DNA of 64,000 bases from Dehalococcoidia bacterium (GCA_021462855.1 JAJTXQ010000020.1:173295-237294), one strand, 5' to 3'. Positions 1 to 9,428 are shown, counted from the first letter of the stretch. Program-made: numbers and translations. Notes: generated by a model from the letters alone, not told the origin.

Positions 1-766
1 TCCACAACGGGTTGCGCCGCGCACGGCGCGACTGCTGCCGTGCGTGCCTCTGGTCGCCCGTCGCGAGGTACGCCTGCAGCGAAGGCGCCGCCAGGAACAG
101 CTGCGCGCCGTACAGCGACGCGTCGATGAACTGCCCGCGCCCGGTCCGCCGCCGCGCCTGCAGCGCCAGCACGATGCCGAGCGCCGCCATCAGCCCGCCC
201 ATCGCGTCGCCCGAGCCCATGCCGGCGTAGATCGGCGGCTGCCCCGGCTCGCCGAGCCGCATCATCAGCCCCGTCAGCGCCTGCACCGTCAGGTCGAACG
301 ATGGCCGCGTGATCTGCCCGAAATGCCCGTACCCGCTGCCCACGGCGTAGACCAGGCGCGGGTTGATCGCGCTGAGCCGCTCGTACGTCACCTCCCACTT
401 CTCGAGGTTCTCCACGGTGACGTTCGAGAGGAACACGTCCGCCTCGGCGGCAAGGCGGTACATCACCTCGCGCCCCTCGGGTTTGTTCAGGTCGAGCGCG
501 AGGCTCTTCTTGTTGCGGTTGATGACGAGGAAGTACTGGTTCCAGTCGCCCACCGGAAGCGCCTTGATCGAGCGCACGCCGCGTCCCAGGTCACCGCCCT
601 GCGGCCGCTCGACGTGGATCACCTCGGCGCCGAAGTCAGCGAGCAGCTGACCGGCGACCGGCCCCTGAAACCACATCGTCAGGTCGATGACTCGCAGCCC
701 GCTGAGCGCGCCCTTCGTGTCGCGCGCGGCCTCGGCCGCCGCCGGTGCGCCGTCAGGCGATGACAT
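1..766 (-). CDS. CaiB/BaiF family (type III) CoA transferase, partial
   Basis: Reading the minus strand from the ATG at 766 gives an open frame of 255 codons that leaves the window at base 1, so the C-terminal part is missing. After a short Ala-rich leader it has the family N-terminus (GLRVIDLT, then LLADFGAEVIHVE), the NRNKKSLALDL segment and FDLTVQALTGLM, whose Asp sits where type III CoA transferases carry the catalytic aspartate that forms acyl anhydride intermediates. It overlaps the upstream CoA transferase by 14 bases and is the fifth gene of the acetone-carboxylase-type operon. It probably moves CoA between carboxylic acids. The substrate cannot be read from the sequence, and racemase or lyase activity within the same superfamily is possible. 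Confidence 0.9.
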   Translation of the reverse strand, partial: MSSPDGAPAAAEAARDTKGALSGLRVIDLTMWFQGPVAGQLLADFGAEVIHVERPQGGDLGRGVRSIKALPVGDWNQYFLVINRNKKSLALDLNKPEGREVMYRLAAEADVFLSNVTVENLEKWEVTYERLSAINPRLVYAVGSGYGHFGQITRPSFDLTVQALTGLMMRLGEPGQPPIYAGMGSGDAMGGLMAALGIVLALQARRRTGRGQFIDASLYGAQLFLAAPSLQAYLATGDQRHARQQSRRARRNPLW

Positions 767-1964
767 GGCGCATCTCCATCGCGGCGATCGCATCCTCGTC
801 GCGGCCGAGCAGATCGTGCAGTATCTCGGCGGTGTGCTGGCCGAGCGCCGGCGCGGCGCTGCGCAGGCGCGCCGGCGTCTCGCTCATGAAGATCGGAAAG
901 CCGATCGTCTTGACGCGGCCTGCGCCGGGATCGTCGCGCTCCACGATGTAGCGGTTGCGCCGCGCGTGCTCGTCGTTCGCCGGATACGCGTAGTCTTCGA
1001 TCACGTCGCCCGAGAGCCCGTGCTCACGGAAGGCGGCGCGCCAGTGGTCGGCGTCCTGCGTGCGGAAGATGTCGTCGAGGACGCCCATCATCTCGAGCCG
1101 GTGTTCTTCGCAGCGTTTCTCGTGTGTGTCGAAGCGCGCGTCGTCGACTTCGAGGCCCGTGACCTGCGCGAACGCCTGCCAGTAGCGCCCGGTGTCCGGC
1201 ATCGTCAGCGTCACCCAGCGGCCGTCCTTCGTCGGATACACCGGCCCGCTCATCGGGTTGCCCGCATCGAGGCGTGACAACGGCTGCAGGAAGCGCTCGC
1301 CGCCGATCGCCAGGTATGCCTGCACGTCGAGGCTCGCCCCGTAGATGTTGCCGCCGAACAACGACACGTCGACGTCCTGTCCCTCGCCGGTGTCTGCGCG
1401 ATGCTCCAGCGCCGCGCCGATGCCGTACGCCAGCATTACCGCCGTATACATCGGCCCGACGCCGGCGTACACCGGCGGCTCGCCCGGTTGCCCGAGGATC
1501 GGCATCATCCCGGTGCGTCCCGCTGCCAGCTCGTCGAGCACGGGCGCATCCGCGTCCGGCCCCTCCGGCCCGAACGCCGAGGCCCGCGCGTAGATGATCC
1601 GCGCGTTCTGCGAGCGCGCCGTCGCCGCATCGCAGCCGATGGCGCGCAGGTCCTCGAGCTGGCGGTCGCTGGCGAACACGTCGGCGCGCTCCAGCAGGCC
1701 GCGCACGATCGCCGCGCCTTCCGCGGACGTCGCGTCGATGGCGATACTGCGTTTGTTGCGGTTCGCGAGCGCGAATTCGTAATCCCAGCCGGCGCCGTCG
1801 CCTCGCCCCTGGCCGCCGCGCGTCATGCGCTCGTCGCCTGCGCCCGGCAGCAGCTCCAGCCGGATGACGTCGGCGCCGAAGTCGGCGAGCAGGGCGACGC
1901 CCAGCGACGCCCAGAACGTCGTGGTAGCGTCGATCACCACGAGGTCCTGGAGCGCCCTGCTCAT
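753..1964 (-). CDS. CaiB/BaiF family (type III) CoA transferase
   Basis: A 403-residue protein, full length for the family. It begins QDLVVIDATTTFWASLGVALLADFGADVIRLE, typical apart from the unusual TTTFWAS stretch, has the NRNKRSIAID segment near residue 70, and LDELAAGRTGMM, in which the Asp matches the catalytic aspartate. It lies 28 bases after acxC and overlaps the next CoA transferase. Having two different type III transferases directly behind the carboxylase suggests that they activate its 3-oxoacid product, or the acid substrate of the pathway, to the CoA thioester. That role is inferred from position only. Confidence 0.93.
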   Translation of the reverse strand: MSRALQDLVVIDATTTFWASLGVALLADFGADVIRLELLPGAGDERMTRGGQGRGDGAGWDYEFALANRNKRSIAIDATSAEGAAIVRGLLERADVFASDRQLEDLRAIGCDAATARSQNARIIYARASAFGPEGPDADAPVLDELAAGRTGMMPILGQPGEPPVYAGVGPMYTAVMLAYGIGAALEHRADTGEGQDVDVSLFGGNIYGASLDVQAYLAIGGERFLQPLSRLDAGNPMSGPVYPTKDGRWVTLTMPDTGRYWQAFAQVTGLEVDDARFDTHEKRCEEHRLEMMGVLDDIFRTQDADHWRAAFREHGLSGDVIEDYAYPANDEHARRNRYIVERDDPGAGRVKTIGFPIFMSETPARLRSAAPALGQHTAEILHDLLGRDEDAIAAMEMRHVIA

Positions 1965-1992
1965 ATCACTCTCGCTGCGCCGATCGCCGTTG

Positions 1993-2538
1993 CTACGCCT
2001 GCCACCCTCGTACGGTGTCCAGCGTCTTGTCCGCGAACTCGACCTTGCGATCGAGCGGCTGGCCGAGCCATTCGCTGTAGAACGTGTCGAGATCCGGCAG
2101 GAACTCGAAGTCCGGCGGACAGCCGCGCGGCACCGCCTCGACTTCGAGCTGGTTGCCGCAGCCGGGGCAGTAGTACTCCCGCACCTGCACCCACTCCGCC
2201 TCGGGCATCTCTGACCCGCGATAGATCTTTCCGAGCTCCTTTTCGCTGTCGCGCACGTGGATGAGCGCCGACAGTTTCCAGTTGACGCGGTAGTCGCCGA
2301 ACTCCTGCCCGCACGTGCACTTCACGACGCGCTCACCGCCCGCCCGCTCGACCACGTACAGGTGCGGCGTCAGCGGCAGCAGGATGCGCTCCTCCCACGG
2401 CACGCGGCTCTGGAGGATCTGCACCCACTTCTGGAATCGGGAGCCATCCTTCGGCGACTTCATGATCTCCTGGACGCGTGTCCACGGCAGATCGCCGTCG
2501 ATCAGGCGTTCCAGTTCGTTGACGTTGTACTCGGGCAT
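1993..2538 (-). CDS. acxC: Acetone carboxylase gamma subunit-like protein
   Basis: A 181-residue protein matching the small gamma subunit of acetone carboxylase in size (about 170-180 residues) and in its Cys pairs: CTCGQEF near residue 75 and YYCPGCGNQLE near residue 123, likely a zinc-binding unit. In the known alpha2-beta2-gamma2 enzyme this subunit accompanies the ATP-dependent carboxylation of acetone to acetoacetate. It follows acxB with a 21-base gap and a purine-rich ribosome-binding site (GAGGAA). Presence of a gamma subunit favours an acetone-carboxylase-like enzyme over hydantoinase or acetophenone carboxylase, though another small ketone could be the substrate. Confidence 0.88.
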   Translation of the reverse strand: MPEYNVNELERLIDGDLPWTRVQEIMKSPKDGSRFQKWVQILQSRVPWEERILLPLTPHLYVVERAGGERVVKCTCGQEFGDYRVNWKLSALIHVRDSEKELGKIYRGSEMPEAEWVQVREYYCPGCGNQLEVEAVPRGCPPDFEFLPDLDTFYSEWLGQPLDRKVEFADKTLDTVRGWQA

Positions 2539-2559
2539 CGCTTGTTCCTCGTTTCGCCG

Positions 2560-4797
2560 CTAGAACGTGAAGTCGTCGGGCAGCTGCCAGAACGCTCGGA
2601 TCTCCTCGCCATACTTCGGCGAGAGGCGCATCGAGCTCCGCCACATCTCGAGCACGGCGGGGTCCATGTCCTCGCGCGCCTCGACCTTCTTGCGCTCCTT
2701 GCTCCACCACTCGCGGAACGGCACGCCGCGTGACTTGCGCGCCTCGCGCTCCTTCGCGCGCTCGCGCTCCGTCGCCGCCGCGTCGATGTCCCACGCCTGC
2801 GCCTTCTCGTCGTACTTCGCGACGACGCGGTTGATGTTGCGTGCCACCCAGTCGCGTGTCCAGCCGGCGTCCAGGTCGGAGCGCACGAGCTCCGGGTCGC
2901 GCTCGATCGGGTCGCCGAGCGCCTGCGCGCCCGACACGTGGTGCACGACGAGGTCGTACTCGTGCAGCGCCTCGGGCGTGACGAACGGCGTGATCAGGTC
3001 GGTCTCCCGCACCCTCGCCTCGATGTACTTGTCCATGTTCGGGTTGTCGGGGTCGCCGCGCTCGTGGAGCAGCGGCTTCTGCTCGTCGATCAGTTGCTTC
3101 ACGTTGGTGCCGGCGGCGTAGCTGCCGCGTTCCGGCCACTTGGGGTAGGCGCCGTACATCCCGTGGTTGCCCACGAGCTTGCTGCGGATGCCCGCGCAGC
3201 CGCACTGGTACTCCACGCCCGGTGAGTTTTTGATCATCCAGATCGCCGTGTGGCCGAGGCCGCCGCGGAACTTGCCGTAGCCGCCCGAGTCCGGCTCGAG
3301 CCCGCGCCCGAGGTACATCAGCGGGAAGTACAGCTCCGTCACCTCGGCGTTGCCCTGGTCGGCCTGCGGCGTGTAGATGCACCAGGCGCTGTTCTCGCCA
3401 TCGGCGATGGCGCGCGCCGGGCCGCCGTTCGACGCCTGCTCCAGCGTCAGGCCGGCCACGAACATCCCGAACTGGCTGATGCCCGAGAACTCCGCCGTCA
3501 TCGTGCAAGCCGCGCCCGCCGCCACCTCTTCCAGGTAACCGCGCGAGAAGTACGACCGCGTGATCGTCTCGTACACCGAGCTCAGCCACATCACTGCCGG
3601 CGCCCACGCCACGCCGCTCGCGACGTGATAGTCAACGGGGTGCGGGTTCGCCCACGACCCCGGCGGCGGCAACTCGAGGTCGTACGTCGCCACCGTTCCC
3701 GAGCTGAACATGTCGAATCCGACGATGTGCGAGAAGGCGTTGAGCAAGATCGACGCGAGCGCCGTCGGGTTGATGTTCTCGCCGAACGGCACCGTGCCAC
3801 TCACGCCGGCGAGGCTCAGCGCCATCCGCGCATCGCGCCCGACCGTCACCTCGAGCGGCAGGTTGAACAGCACGTCGACGTCCTGGTGCGGCAGGATGAC
3901 GCGCTTCCCCTTCATCGCCAGGTCCTTGAAGTTGGACTTGCGCAGGCGGCCCGGGATGGTCTGCGTCTTGATCCGCCGCTGCGCGTACCGCCGGCTGTCC
4001 TCGACGTACTCTTTTGTTACCTGCTTGTAGTAGTCGAGACCGTACTTGTCCACGAGCTGGATGATCCGTTCGCGAATCGTGAACGATCCGGCGAGCCGCG
4101 CCCGCGCGTCCGCCATCACCCAGTCGGGCATGCGCGTGCGCGACGTCACGCGCTTTTCATACCAGGGGAACAGCCGGTCGTTCTGCCCGACCTTCTCCAT
4201 CGTCACCGGCATCCCGTCCGAGAAGCAGTCAGGGTTCAGGAAGCCGATCGACCCGGGCAGGATGCAACCGATGTCCTGCACGTGCGTCACTGAGCCAATC
4301 CAGCCGATCAGCTCGTCCTTGTAGAAGATCGGGACGGCGGTGTCGAAGTCCATCGGGTGGATGCCGCCGTAGTGCGGGTCGTTGTTCTCGAAGATGTCGC
4401 CCGGGTTGAACCCCGGGTCGTTCTCGTATCCCTGCTCGATGAGCGTGCGGATGAACGCCGCGAGCATGCCCGTGTGGCCCGTGATCCCGCGCGACGTGCA
4501 GATGCATTCGCCCGTCGGCAGGTGCAGCGTCCACATCGCGTCGCCGCCTTCGACGGCGATCGGCGACGCCGCCACCTGGCAGCCGACCGCCCAGCCCGTG
4601 TTGCAGATGTTGAGCAGGATGTGCCAGACCGCCTCGTAGGTGCCCGGGTCCGTCTCCTTGCGTTCGAGTTTGTCGAGCCCGAAGAGATGCCCGGTCTGCT
4701 GGAACAGCCGGTCGTTCTCCGCGACGCGGGTCTGCAGGTTGCCCGCTCCGGCGGAGGCGCCGTTCGTGCCGGTTCCCGGCGTCAGTACGCTTGTCAT
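2560..4797 (-). CDS. acxB: Acetone carboxylase alpha subunit (HyuB/hydantoinase B family)
   Basis: A 745-residue HyuB-family protein, close to the roughly 775 residues of known acetone carboxylase alpha subunits and much longer than 5-oxoprolinase HyuB domains. Recognisable family segments include GDAMWTLHLPTGE, GFNPGDIFENNDPHYGG with its likely metal-binding acidic and His residues, GSVTHVQDIG and GKFRGGLGHTAIW. It sits two bases behind acxA and just before acxC, the acxA-acxB-acxC order known from Xanthobacter. The subunit is expected to hold the carboxylation site (Mn-dependent in characterised enzymes). The exact ketone substrate is not evident. Confidence 0.92.
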   Translation of the reverse strand: MTSVLTPGTGTNGASAGAGNLQTRVAENDRLFQQTGHLFGLDKLERKETDPGTYEAVWHILLNICNTGWAVGCQVAASPIAVEGGDAMWTLHLPTGECICTSRGITGHTGMLAAFIRTLIEQGYENDPGFNPGDIFENNDPHYGGIHPMDFDTAVPIFYKDELIGWIGSVTHVQDIGCILPGSIGFLNPDCFSDGMPVTMEKVGQNDRLFPWYEKRVTSRTRMPDWVMADARARLAGSFTIRERIIQLVDKYGLDYYKQVTKEYVEDSRRYAQRRIKTQTIPGRLRKSNFKDLAMKGKRVILPHQDVDVLFNLPLEVTVGRDARMALSLAGVSGTVPFGENINPTALASILLNAFSHIVGFDMFSSGTVATYDLELPPPGSWANPHPVDYHVASGVAWAPAVMWLSSVYETITRSYFSRGYLEEVAAGAACTMTAEFSGISQFGMFVAGLTLEQASNGGPARAIADGENSAWCIYTPQADQGNAEVTELYFPLMYLGRGLEPDSGGYGKFRGGLGHTAIWMIKNSPGVEYQCGCAGIRSKLVGNHGMYGAYPKWPERGSYAAGTNVKQLIDEQKPLLHERGDPDNPNMDKYIEARVRETDLITPFVTPEALHEYDLVVHHVSGAQALGDPIERDPELVRSDLDAGWTRDWVARNINRVVAKYDEKAQAWDIDAAATERERAKEREARKSRGVPFREWWSKERKKVEAREDMDPAVLEMWRSSMRLSPKYGEEIRAFWQLPDDFTF

Positions 4798-4799
4798 GG

Positions 4800-6944
4800 T
4801 TACTTCGACCTCCGATCGAGCCAGATCGTCTCCGTCTCATCGAACCGTGCCCGCCAGTTCTCCGGCACGAACAGCGTCGTGCTCGGCGCCTCGATCACCG
4901 CGAGGCCGTTGACCTCGTTCCCCGGACGCAATTCGCTCATCTCAAACAACTGGGCGTCGACCCAGCGGCCGTGCTGGTACAGGGGCCGCGTGCCCTTCGA
5001 CGCGCTCTTGCGCGGGTCCTTGCCTTCGAGGTCGGACTTCCGGATCTGCGGCTTGAGCGTGCTGACCTGCGCGATCACCGCGACCTCCGTGATGAGGAAA
5101 CTCGGGTACGGTGGCTTCGCGATCAGCGTGTACATCTGCTCGAAGTCCGCTTCGAACTTCGCCATCAACTTGTCGACGTCCGCCACGGACGTCAGCTGCG
5201 GCGTCGGCGATTCGACTTCGATGTCGTACAGCTGGCCGTAGTACCGTACGTACGCGGCCGGGCGCAGCGTGATCTGCTCACGGTTGAACCCTTCCTTCAG
5301 CAGCTCTTCGGTCAGTTCGGCGCTCAGCTCCTGCCACGCGCTGCTGATCATGCCGGCGGCCTGCATCTTCGCCGCGTCGTCGGCGCCGTACGCAACCATC
5401 GCCGAGATGCTGCGGTGGCGCCGGTGCGCGTAGTCCATGCACGCGCCGCCCCACGCCGAGAACGCCGCGGCGTACGGCACGGTTGCGACGCCCTTCCACG
5501 GGTCGTCGGCCGCGTAGCCGCAGAGGTGCATCGGCCCCGCGCCGCCGTAGCCCAGCAGCACGTAGTCGCGGATGTCGAAGCCGAGCATCAGGCTGCGCAC
5601 CAGGTGCTCGCGCATCACCACGTTGATCAGGTTCATGCACTGCTCGGCCGCCGTGTACACGTCGAGGCCGAGCGGCCGCGCGATCTGCTCCTCGAAGTTC
5701 GCTATCGACTTGTCCTTGTTCACCTTCACGCGGCCACCGAGGTAGTAGTCCGGGTTGATGATGCCGAGGATCAGGTCGCAGTCGCCGATCGTGGGGATCT
5801 CGTTGCCGCTCTCCTGGAACACCGGTCCGGGCGTGCCGCCGGCGCTGTCGGGCCCCAGCTTCAGCCGCTGCGTGTCCGGGTCGAGCCGGATGTACGTGCC
5901 GGTGCCCGCGCCGATCGACTGGATGTCGAGCATCGGCACGTTCACCCACATCTGCATGAATGGTGGCTCGCGGTTGATCGGCAGGATGCCCGCCGAGATG
6001 GCGCCCGCGTCGAAGCTCGTGCCGCCCATGTCCGAGCAGACGATGTTCTTCTCGCCGATCAGGTTTCCCAGGTACGACGCGCCCATGATGCCGCCGACCG
6101 GGCCCGACATCATCGTCTCGAACAACCGCGGGTAGCGGATGTTCGTGACGCCGCCATAGCAGAGCACCGTCTTCAGCGACTTGTCGTAGCCCGTCGCGGC
6201 GAGCTTCTCCTCGACGCCGTGGAGCTGCTTGCGCGCCGGCTCGGCGGCGTACGCCTGGATCACCGTCGCATTCGCGCGCGACACCTCGCGCTGCACCGGT
6301 GCGACATCGACCGAAAGCAGCAGCGGCACCTCGCGCCCCATCTCCTTCATCACTTCGCGCGCGATCTCGCCGGCGCGGCGCTCGTGCATCGGGTTCGCGA
6401 ACGAGTACAGGAAGACGATGACGATCGACTCGACGCCGTTCTCCAGCAGCTCGCGGACGGCGTTGCGCACCTCGTGCTCGTAAAGCGGGATCACCACCTG
6501 CCCGAACAGGTCGATGCGTTCGGTCACGCCGCGGCAGTCGCGCCGCTGGACGAGCGGCTGGCGGTGCTTGCGGTACTGCATGTGCACGATCTCAGACCAG
6601 TCGCAGCCGATGAACGTCTGCGACCCGCGCCCCTGGATCACCATGTCCTCGAACCCGCGGTTGGTGATGAACCCCGTGCGCACCCCCGACATGTTGATGA
6701 GCGCGTTCAGCATCGACGTGCCGGTGTAGATCGCCGTCTCCGTTTGCTGGCAGACTTCGCGCCCGTTCGCGTCCAGCGTCTTGTCCCAGTACGTCAGCGC
6801 CTCGCTGAACGACTCCATGTACCCGACGCTCTCGTCATGCGGCGTCGTCGGCGCCTTGCCGATGACGAACTTCCCTTCATCATCGACGATGATCACGTCG
6901 GTCATCGTGCCGCCCGCGTCGCAGGCGAGTAGGTAACGGCTCAT
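4800..6944 (-). CDS. acxA: Acetone carboxylase beta subunit (HyuA/hydantoinase A family, ATP-binding)
   Basis: A HyuA-family ATPase subunit of 714 residues. The start is placed at the ATG at 6944 because MSRYLLACDAGGTMTD is the canonical N-terminus, with phosphate-binding DAGGTMTD at residues 9-16, and GGAAGAG lies just upstream; the frame stays open to 7013 but that extension is unlike the family. A second nucleotide-binding element, CSDMGGTSFDAG, is near residue 302. In acetone carboxylase this subunit uses ATP to phosphorylate carbonyl and bicarbonate substrates. It is the first gene of a five-gene operon and is preceded by a 218-base gap that probably holds the promoter. Confidence 0.92.
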   Translation of the reverse strand: MSRYLLACDAGGTMTDVIIVDDEGKFVIGKAPTTPHDESVGYMESFSEALTYWDKTLDANGREVCQQTETAIYTGTSMLNALINMSGVRTGFITNRGFEDMVIQGRGSQTFIGCDWSEIVHMQYRKHRQPLVQRRDCRGVTERIDLFGQVVIPLYEHEVRNAVRELLENGVESIVIVFLYSFANPMHERRAGEIAREVMKEMGREVPLLLSVDVAPVQREVSRANATVIQAYAAEPARKQLHGVEEKLAATGYDKSLKTVLCYGGVTNIRYPRLFETMMSGPVGGIMGASYLGNLIGEKNIVCSDMGGTSFDAGAISAGILPINREPPFMQMWVNVPMLDIQSIGAGTGTYIRLDPDTQRLKLGPDSAGGTPGPVFQESGNEIPTIGDCDLILGIINPDYYLGGRVKVNKDKSIANFEEQIARPLGLDVYTAAEQCMNLINVVMREHLVRSLMLGFDIRDYVLLGYGGAGPMHLCGYAADDPWKGVATVPYAAAFSAWGGACMDYAHRRHRSISAMVAYGADDAAKMQAAGMISSAWQELSAELTEELLKEGFNREQITLRPAAYVRYYGQLYDIEVESPTPQLTSVADVDKLMAKFEADFEQMYTLIAKPPYPSFLITEVAVIAQVSTLKPQIRKSDLEGKDPRKSASKGTRPLYQHGRWVDAQLFEMSELRPGNEVNGLAVIEAPSTTLFVPENWRARFDETETIWLDRRSK

Positions 6945-7124
6945 CGCGAACTCTTCCTTCGCTACTTCGTACAGGGGTGCGTCAGGTCGCGGGCGACAGC
7001 GAACCATCCGCATCGGCTCGCGTCACCGGGACGCGCGGATGCGGAACGGGAACCAGCTTCGGCCGTTGGCATACGATACGTCCGGCCCCCGCCGCCTACT
7101 GTCCGGCGAGTTGGGACATTTGCG

Positions 7125-7141
7125 GTAGGGTCACGCCCTAC
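7125..7141 (-). terminator. Small hairpin downstream of the SnoaL-like gene
   Basis: GTAGGG and CCCTAC form a 6-bp stem with a 5-base loop, 21 bases past the stop of the last gene of the long catabolic array and before the acx promoter region. No T-tract follows on the minus strand, so termination here is a guess from position. The rest of the 218-base gap shows nothing else convincing; a loose CATCCGC/GCGGATG inverted repeat lies at about 7005-7044. Confidence 0.3.
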
Positions 7142-7162
7142 GATTCCCGGGCCGGTCCGCGG

Positions 7163-7585
7163 TCACCCGTCGGCGTTGGTCAACTCGTGCATCTTCAGCA
7201 CGCGCGAGCGAAACTTCCAGCCGTCTGGCGTGCGCACGTAACGATCGGCGTACGAGCCGAACCCGGACATCCGCGTGCCACCCATCACCGCGCGCAGTTC
7301 GAGGTCGCACCATCCGCGAGCCTCGTCGCCGCCAAGCTCGACCACGTGGTTGTGCACCGTCGGGAAGAAGTCGTCGGCCGCGAACGTACGCTCGTATGTC
7401 GCGCGGATCGCGTCACGGCCGCGCATCACTTCTCCCGTGCCCGCATCCATCTCGCCGTCCGCGGCGAACAGCGCGGCGACGGCAGTCACGTCTTTCCGCC
7501 ACACGCCGTGCGCGTACCGGATCGCCAGCTCGCGGATCTCGTCCCGGTCGAGCATCGCCCGCAGGCGCCGTTCATCGTCCGTCAT
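7163..7585 (-). CDS. SnoaL-like / NTF2-fold domain protein
   Basis: A 140-residue protein with the SnoaL-like pattern: N-terminal helix DEIRELAIRYAHGVWRKD, then VAALFAADGEMD, a GRDAIRATYERTF segment, HNHVVELGGDEARGWCDLE and a C-terminal DGWKFRSRVLK strand. This fold includes small dehydratases, isomerases and polyketide cyclases, and related proteins occur in steroid and bile-acid pathways. The ATG overlaps the stop of the upstream SDR gene (ATGA), so the two are translationally coupled and this is the last gene of the array. Substrate and chemistry are not determinable. The frame is open further upstream, but that part lies inside the SDR gene. Confidence 0.85.
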   Translation of the reverse strand: MTDDERRLRAMLDRDEIRELAIRYAHGVWRKDVTAVAALFAADGEMDAGTGEVMRGRDAIRATYERTFAADDFFPTVHNHVVELGGDEARGWCDLELRAVMGGTRMSGFGSYADRYVRTPDGWKFRSRVLKMHELTNADG

Positions 7586-8331
7586 CGTCCCGCCTCGCTG
7601 CTCGCGATGATCCGCCCGCTGAACGAAGCGTCGCGCGTCGCGAGCCACAGCGCCGCCTCCGCGATCGCCTCGGGCGTCGCCCAGCCGGTGTAATCGCCAC
7701 CCGGGTTCAGCGCCCGGGCGCCCTCCGTCGCCACCGCGCTGTCGATGCGAAGCGCATTCACGGTCACACCGCTTCCGGCGACCTCCGCCGCCAGCCCGCA
7801 CGTCAGCGCCTCCACCGCCGCCTTCGATGCGGCGTACGAGGCGATATCCGGCAGTGCCATCGTCACCGCGCCCGACGATACGTTGACGATACGTCCATAC
7901 CCGCGCCCGACCATCCCCGGCAGGAACGCGCGGATGCACCGCGCCGCGCCGCCGAGATTCACGTCCAGCACGCGTTCCCACTTCTCCAACGGCGTCGCGA
8001 TGAACGGCGCGCGGAACATGTACGCGGCGTTGTTCACGAGCACGTCGACGCGGCCGAACACATGGTCCGCCTCACGCACGAGGTCCGCGACGGAAGCGTC
8101 ATCGCCGACGTCGGCGCGCACCGCGAGCGCGCGGCTCCCGAGCGCCCGTACTTCCGCGGCGACGCCGTCGACCGTGCCCGCGAGCTTCGAGGGCGCCGCG
8201 TCCGTCGACCGCGCCGCGACGATGATGTCCGCGCCCGCGCGCGCATACGCCAGGCAGATCGCCCGGCCGATACCGCGGCTCCCGCCGGTGACGAGCGCGA
8301 CGCGTCCGGCGAGGGGTCCATCGACCGTCAC
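7582..8331 (-). CDS. Short-chain dehydrogenase/reductase (SDR)
   Basis: A classical SDR of 249 residues. It has the cofactor motif TGGSRGIG near residue 16, VDVLVNNAAY near residue 97, and catalytic Ser and YAASK (VNVSSGAV then SYAASKAAVEAL) near residues 147-165. It should oxidise an alcohol or reduce a ketone with NAD(P)H. The C-terminus IIASSEAGR is shorter than the usual GGxxLxVDGG ending. It overlaps the LLM oxidoreductase upstream and the SnoaL-like gene downstream by 4 bases each, so the three are coupled. The substrate is presumably an intermediate of the cyclic-compound pathway encoded by this array. Confidence 0.93.
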   Translation of the reverse strand: MTVDGPLAGRVALVTGGSRGIGRAICLAYARAGADIIVAARSTDAAPSKLAGTVDGVAAEVRALGSRALAVRADVGDDASVADLVREADHVFGRVDVLVNNAAYMFRAPFIATPLEKWERVLDVNLGGAARCIRAFLPGMVGRGYGRIVNVSSGAVTMALPDIASYAASKAAVEALTCGLAAEVAGSGVTVNALRIDSAVATEGARALNPGGDYTGWATPEAIAEAALWLATRDASFSGRIIASSEAGR

Positions 8332-9377
8332 GCGCGCTTGAGCTGCGCCAGCACCGCGCCGAAGTCACGGAACATCTGACGCTGGCGTGCCTGCAGCTCC
8401 TGGTACGGCGGCCCAAACACCAGGTTCACCGTCGTCGCGATGCCGTCGTATCGCTCGCGGACGCGCGCGGGGAGTTCGTCCCATGTCCCGACGATCGCCA
8501 GCTTGTCGAGCATCTCGTCGGAGATCATGCCGCCCATCTCGCTCCAGCGTCCCTGCGTCGACATCTGGTACAGCTGTTCGCCTGTCTCGCCCCAGCCGTG
8601 ATGATCGAGCACGCGGAAGTACGCGCGCGTCGCCGCGTAGTACGAGAGGTGTTGCCGGATCAGCTTCTTCGCCGCCTCCAGATCTTCCTCCGTCCGGCCG
8701 GTGATCGCGAACGGGTTCGCGACGATGTTGATGTCGGCGATGTCCCGCCCGCTCTTCGCCGCGCCCGCCGCGATCGCAGGCCGGACCACCTCGGCGATGT
8801 AGCTCGCCGTGTTCAGCGGGTGCAGCCGCACGCCGTCGGCCAGCTCGCCGACGAGACGGCAGTTGTACTCGTTCACCGCCGCCAGGTAGATCGGCACGTG
8901 CGGGTGCTCGTTCGGGCCGGGGTTGAAGAACGGCGTGATCAGCGAGAACTGGTAGTGCTTCCCCTGGAAGTACGTCGGCTGCTCCGAGTTCTGAAACGTC
9001 TTGAAGATCGCCTGCAGGCACAGGATGTACTCGCGCAGCCGCGGGCCCGGCGGCGACGGCCACGGCGTCGAGTAGCGGCGTTCGTTATGTCCTCGGACCT
9101 GCGTGCCCAGCCCCAGCTGGAAGCGCCCGCCCGAGAACCGCTGCAGGTCCCACGCCAGTTGCGCCGTCACGAACGGGCTGCGCGGGAACGCCACTGCGAT
9201 CCCCGTCCCGATCGTCGCGCGCCTGGTGTGCTCCGCGAGGATGACCGCGGGCAAGAACGGATCGTGACCCGCCTCCGGCACGAGGATCGTGTCGTATCCC
9301 AGCGCGTCGAGCTCCCGCCCGTGCGCGATCAGATCATCGATGCTCGATGGCGCGGTGATCGTAGCCTCTACCTTCAT
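8328..9377 (-). CDS. LLM-class flavin/F420-dependent oxidoreductase (TIGR03617-like)
   Basis: A 349-residue TIM-barrel protein of the bacterial-luciferase-like superfamily. It shows LDALGYDTILVPEAGHDPF, an IGTGIAVAFPRSPF segment, DLQRFSGGRFQLGLGTQVRGHNERRY and PHVPIYLAAVN, the pattern of the actinobacterial F420-dependent subfamily represented by MSMEG_2256. Such enzymes catalyse hydride transfer or monooxygenation with reduced FMN or F420; F420 use is a family-based inference. It lies 51 bases behind the crotonase and overlaps the next SDR by 4 bases. Confidence 0.9.
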   Translation of the reverse strand: MKVEATITAPSSIDDLIAHGRELDALGYDTILVPEAGHDPFLPAVILAEHTRRATIGTGIAVAFPRSPFVTAQLAWDLQRFSGGRFQLGLGTQVRGHNERRYSTPWPSPPGPRLREYILCLQAIFKTFQNSEQPTYFQGKHYQFSLITPFFNPGPNEHPHVPIYLAAVNEYNCRLVGELADGVRLHPLNTASYIAEVVRPAIAAGAAKSGRDIADINIVANPFAITGRTEEDLEAAKKLIRQHLSYYAATRAYFRVLDHHGWGETGEQLYQMSTQGRWSEMGGMISDEMLDKLAIVGTWDELPARVRERYDGIATTVNLVFGPPYQELQARQRQMFRDFGAVLAQLKRA

Positions 9378-9428
9378 CCGTCCTCGCGTCCTGCCGGCCC
9401 GGCGTGCCGGCGATCCGCCGTGCGCGAC

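Noticed and set aside
4791..6932. 713-codon plus-strand frame opposite acxA
   Set aside because: Low-complexity Arg/His/Val/Leu translation, lying exactly antisense to a gene with strong family motifs.
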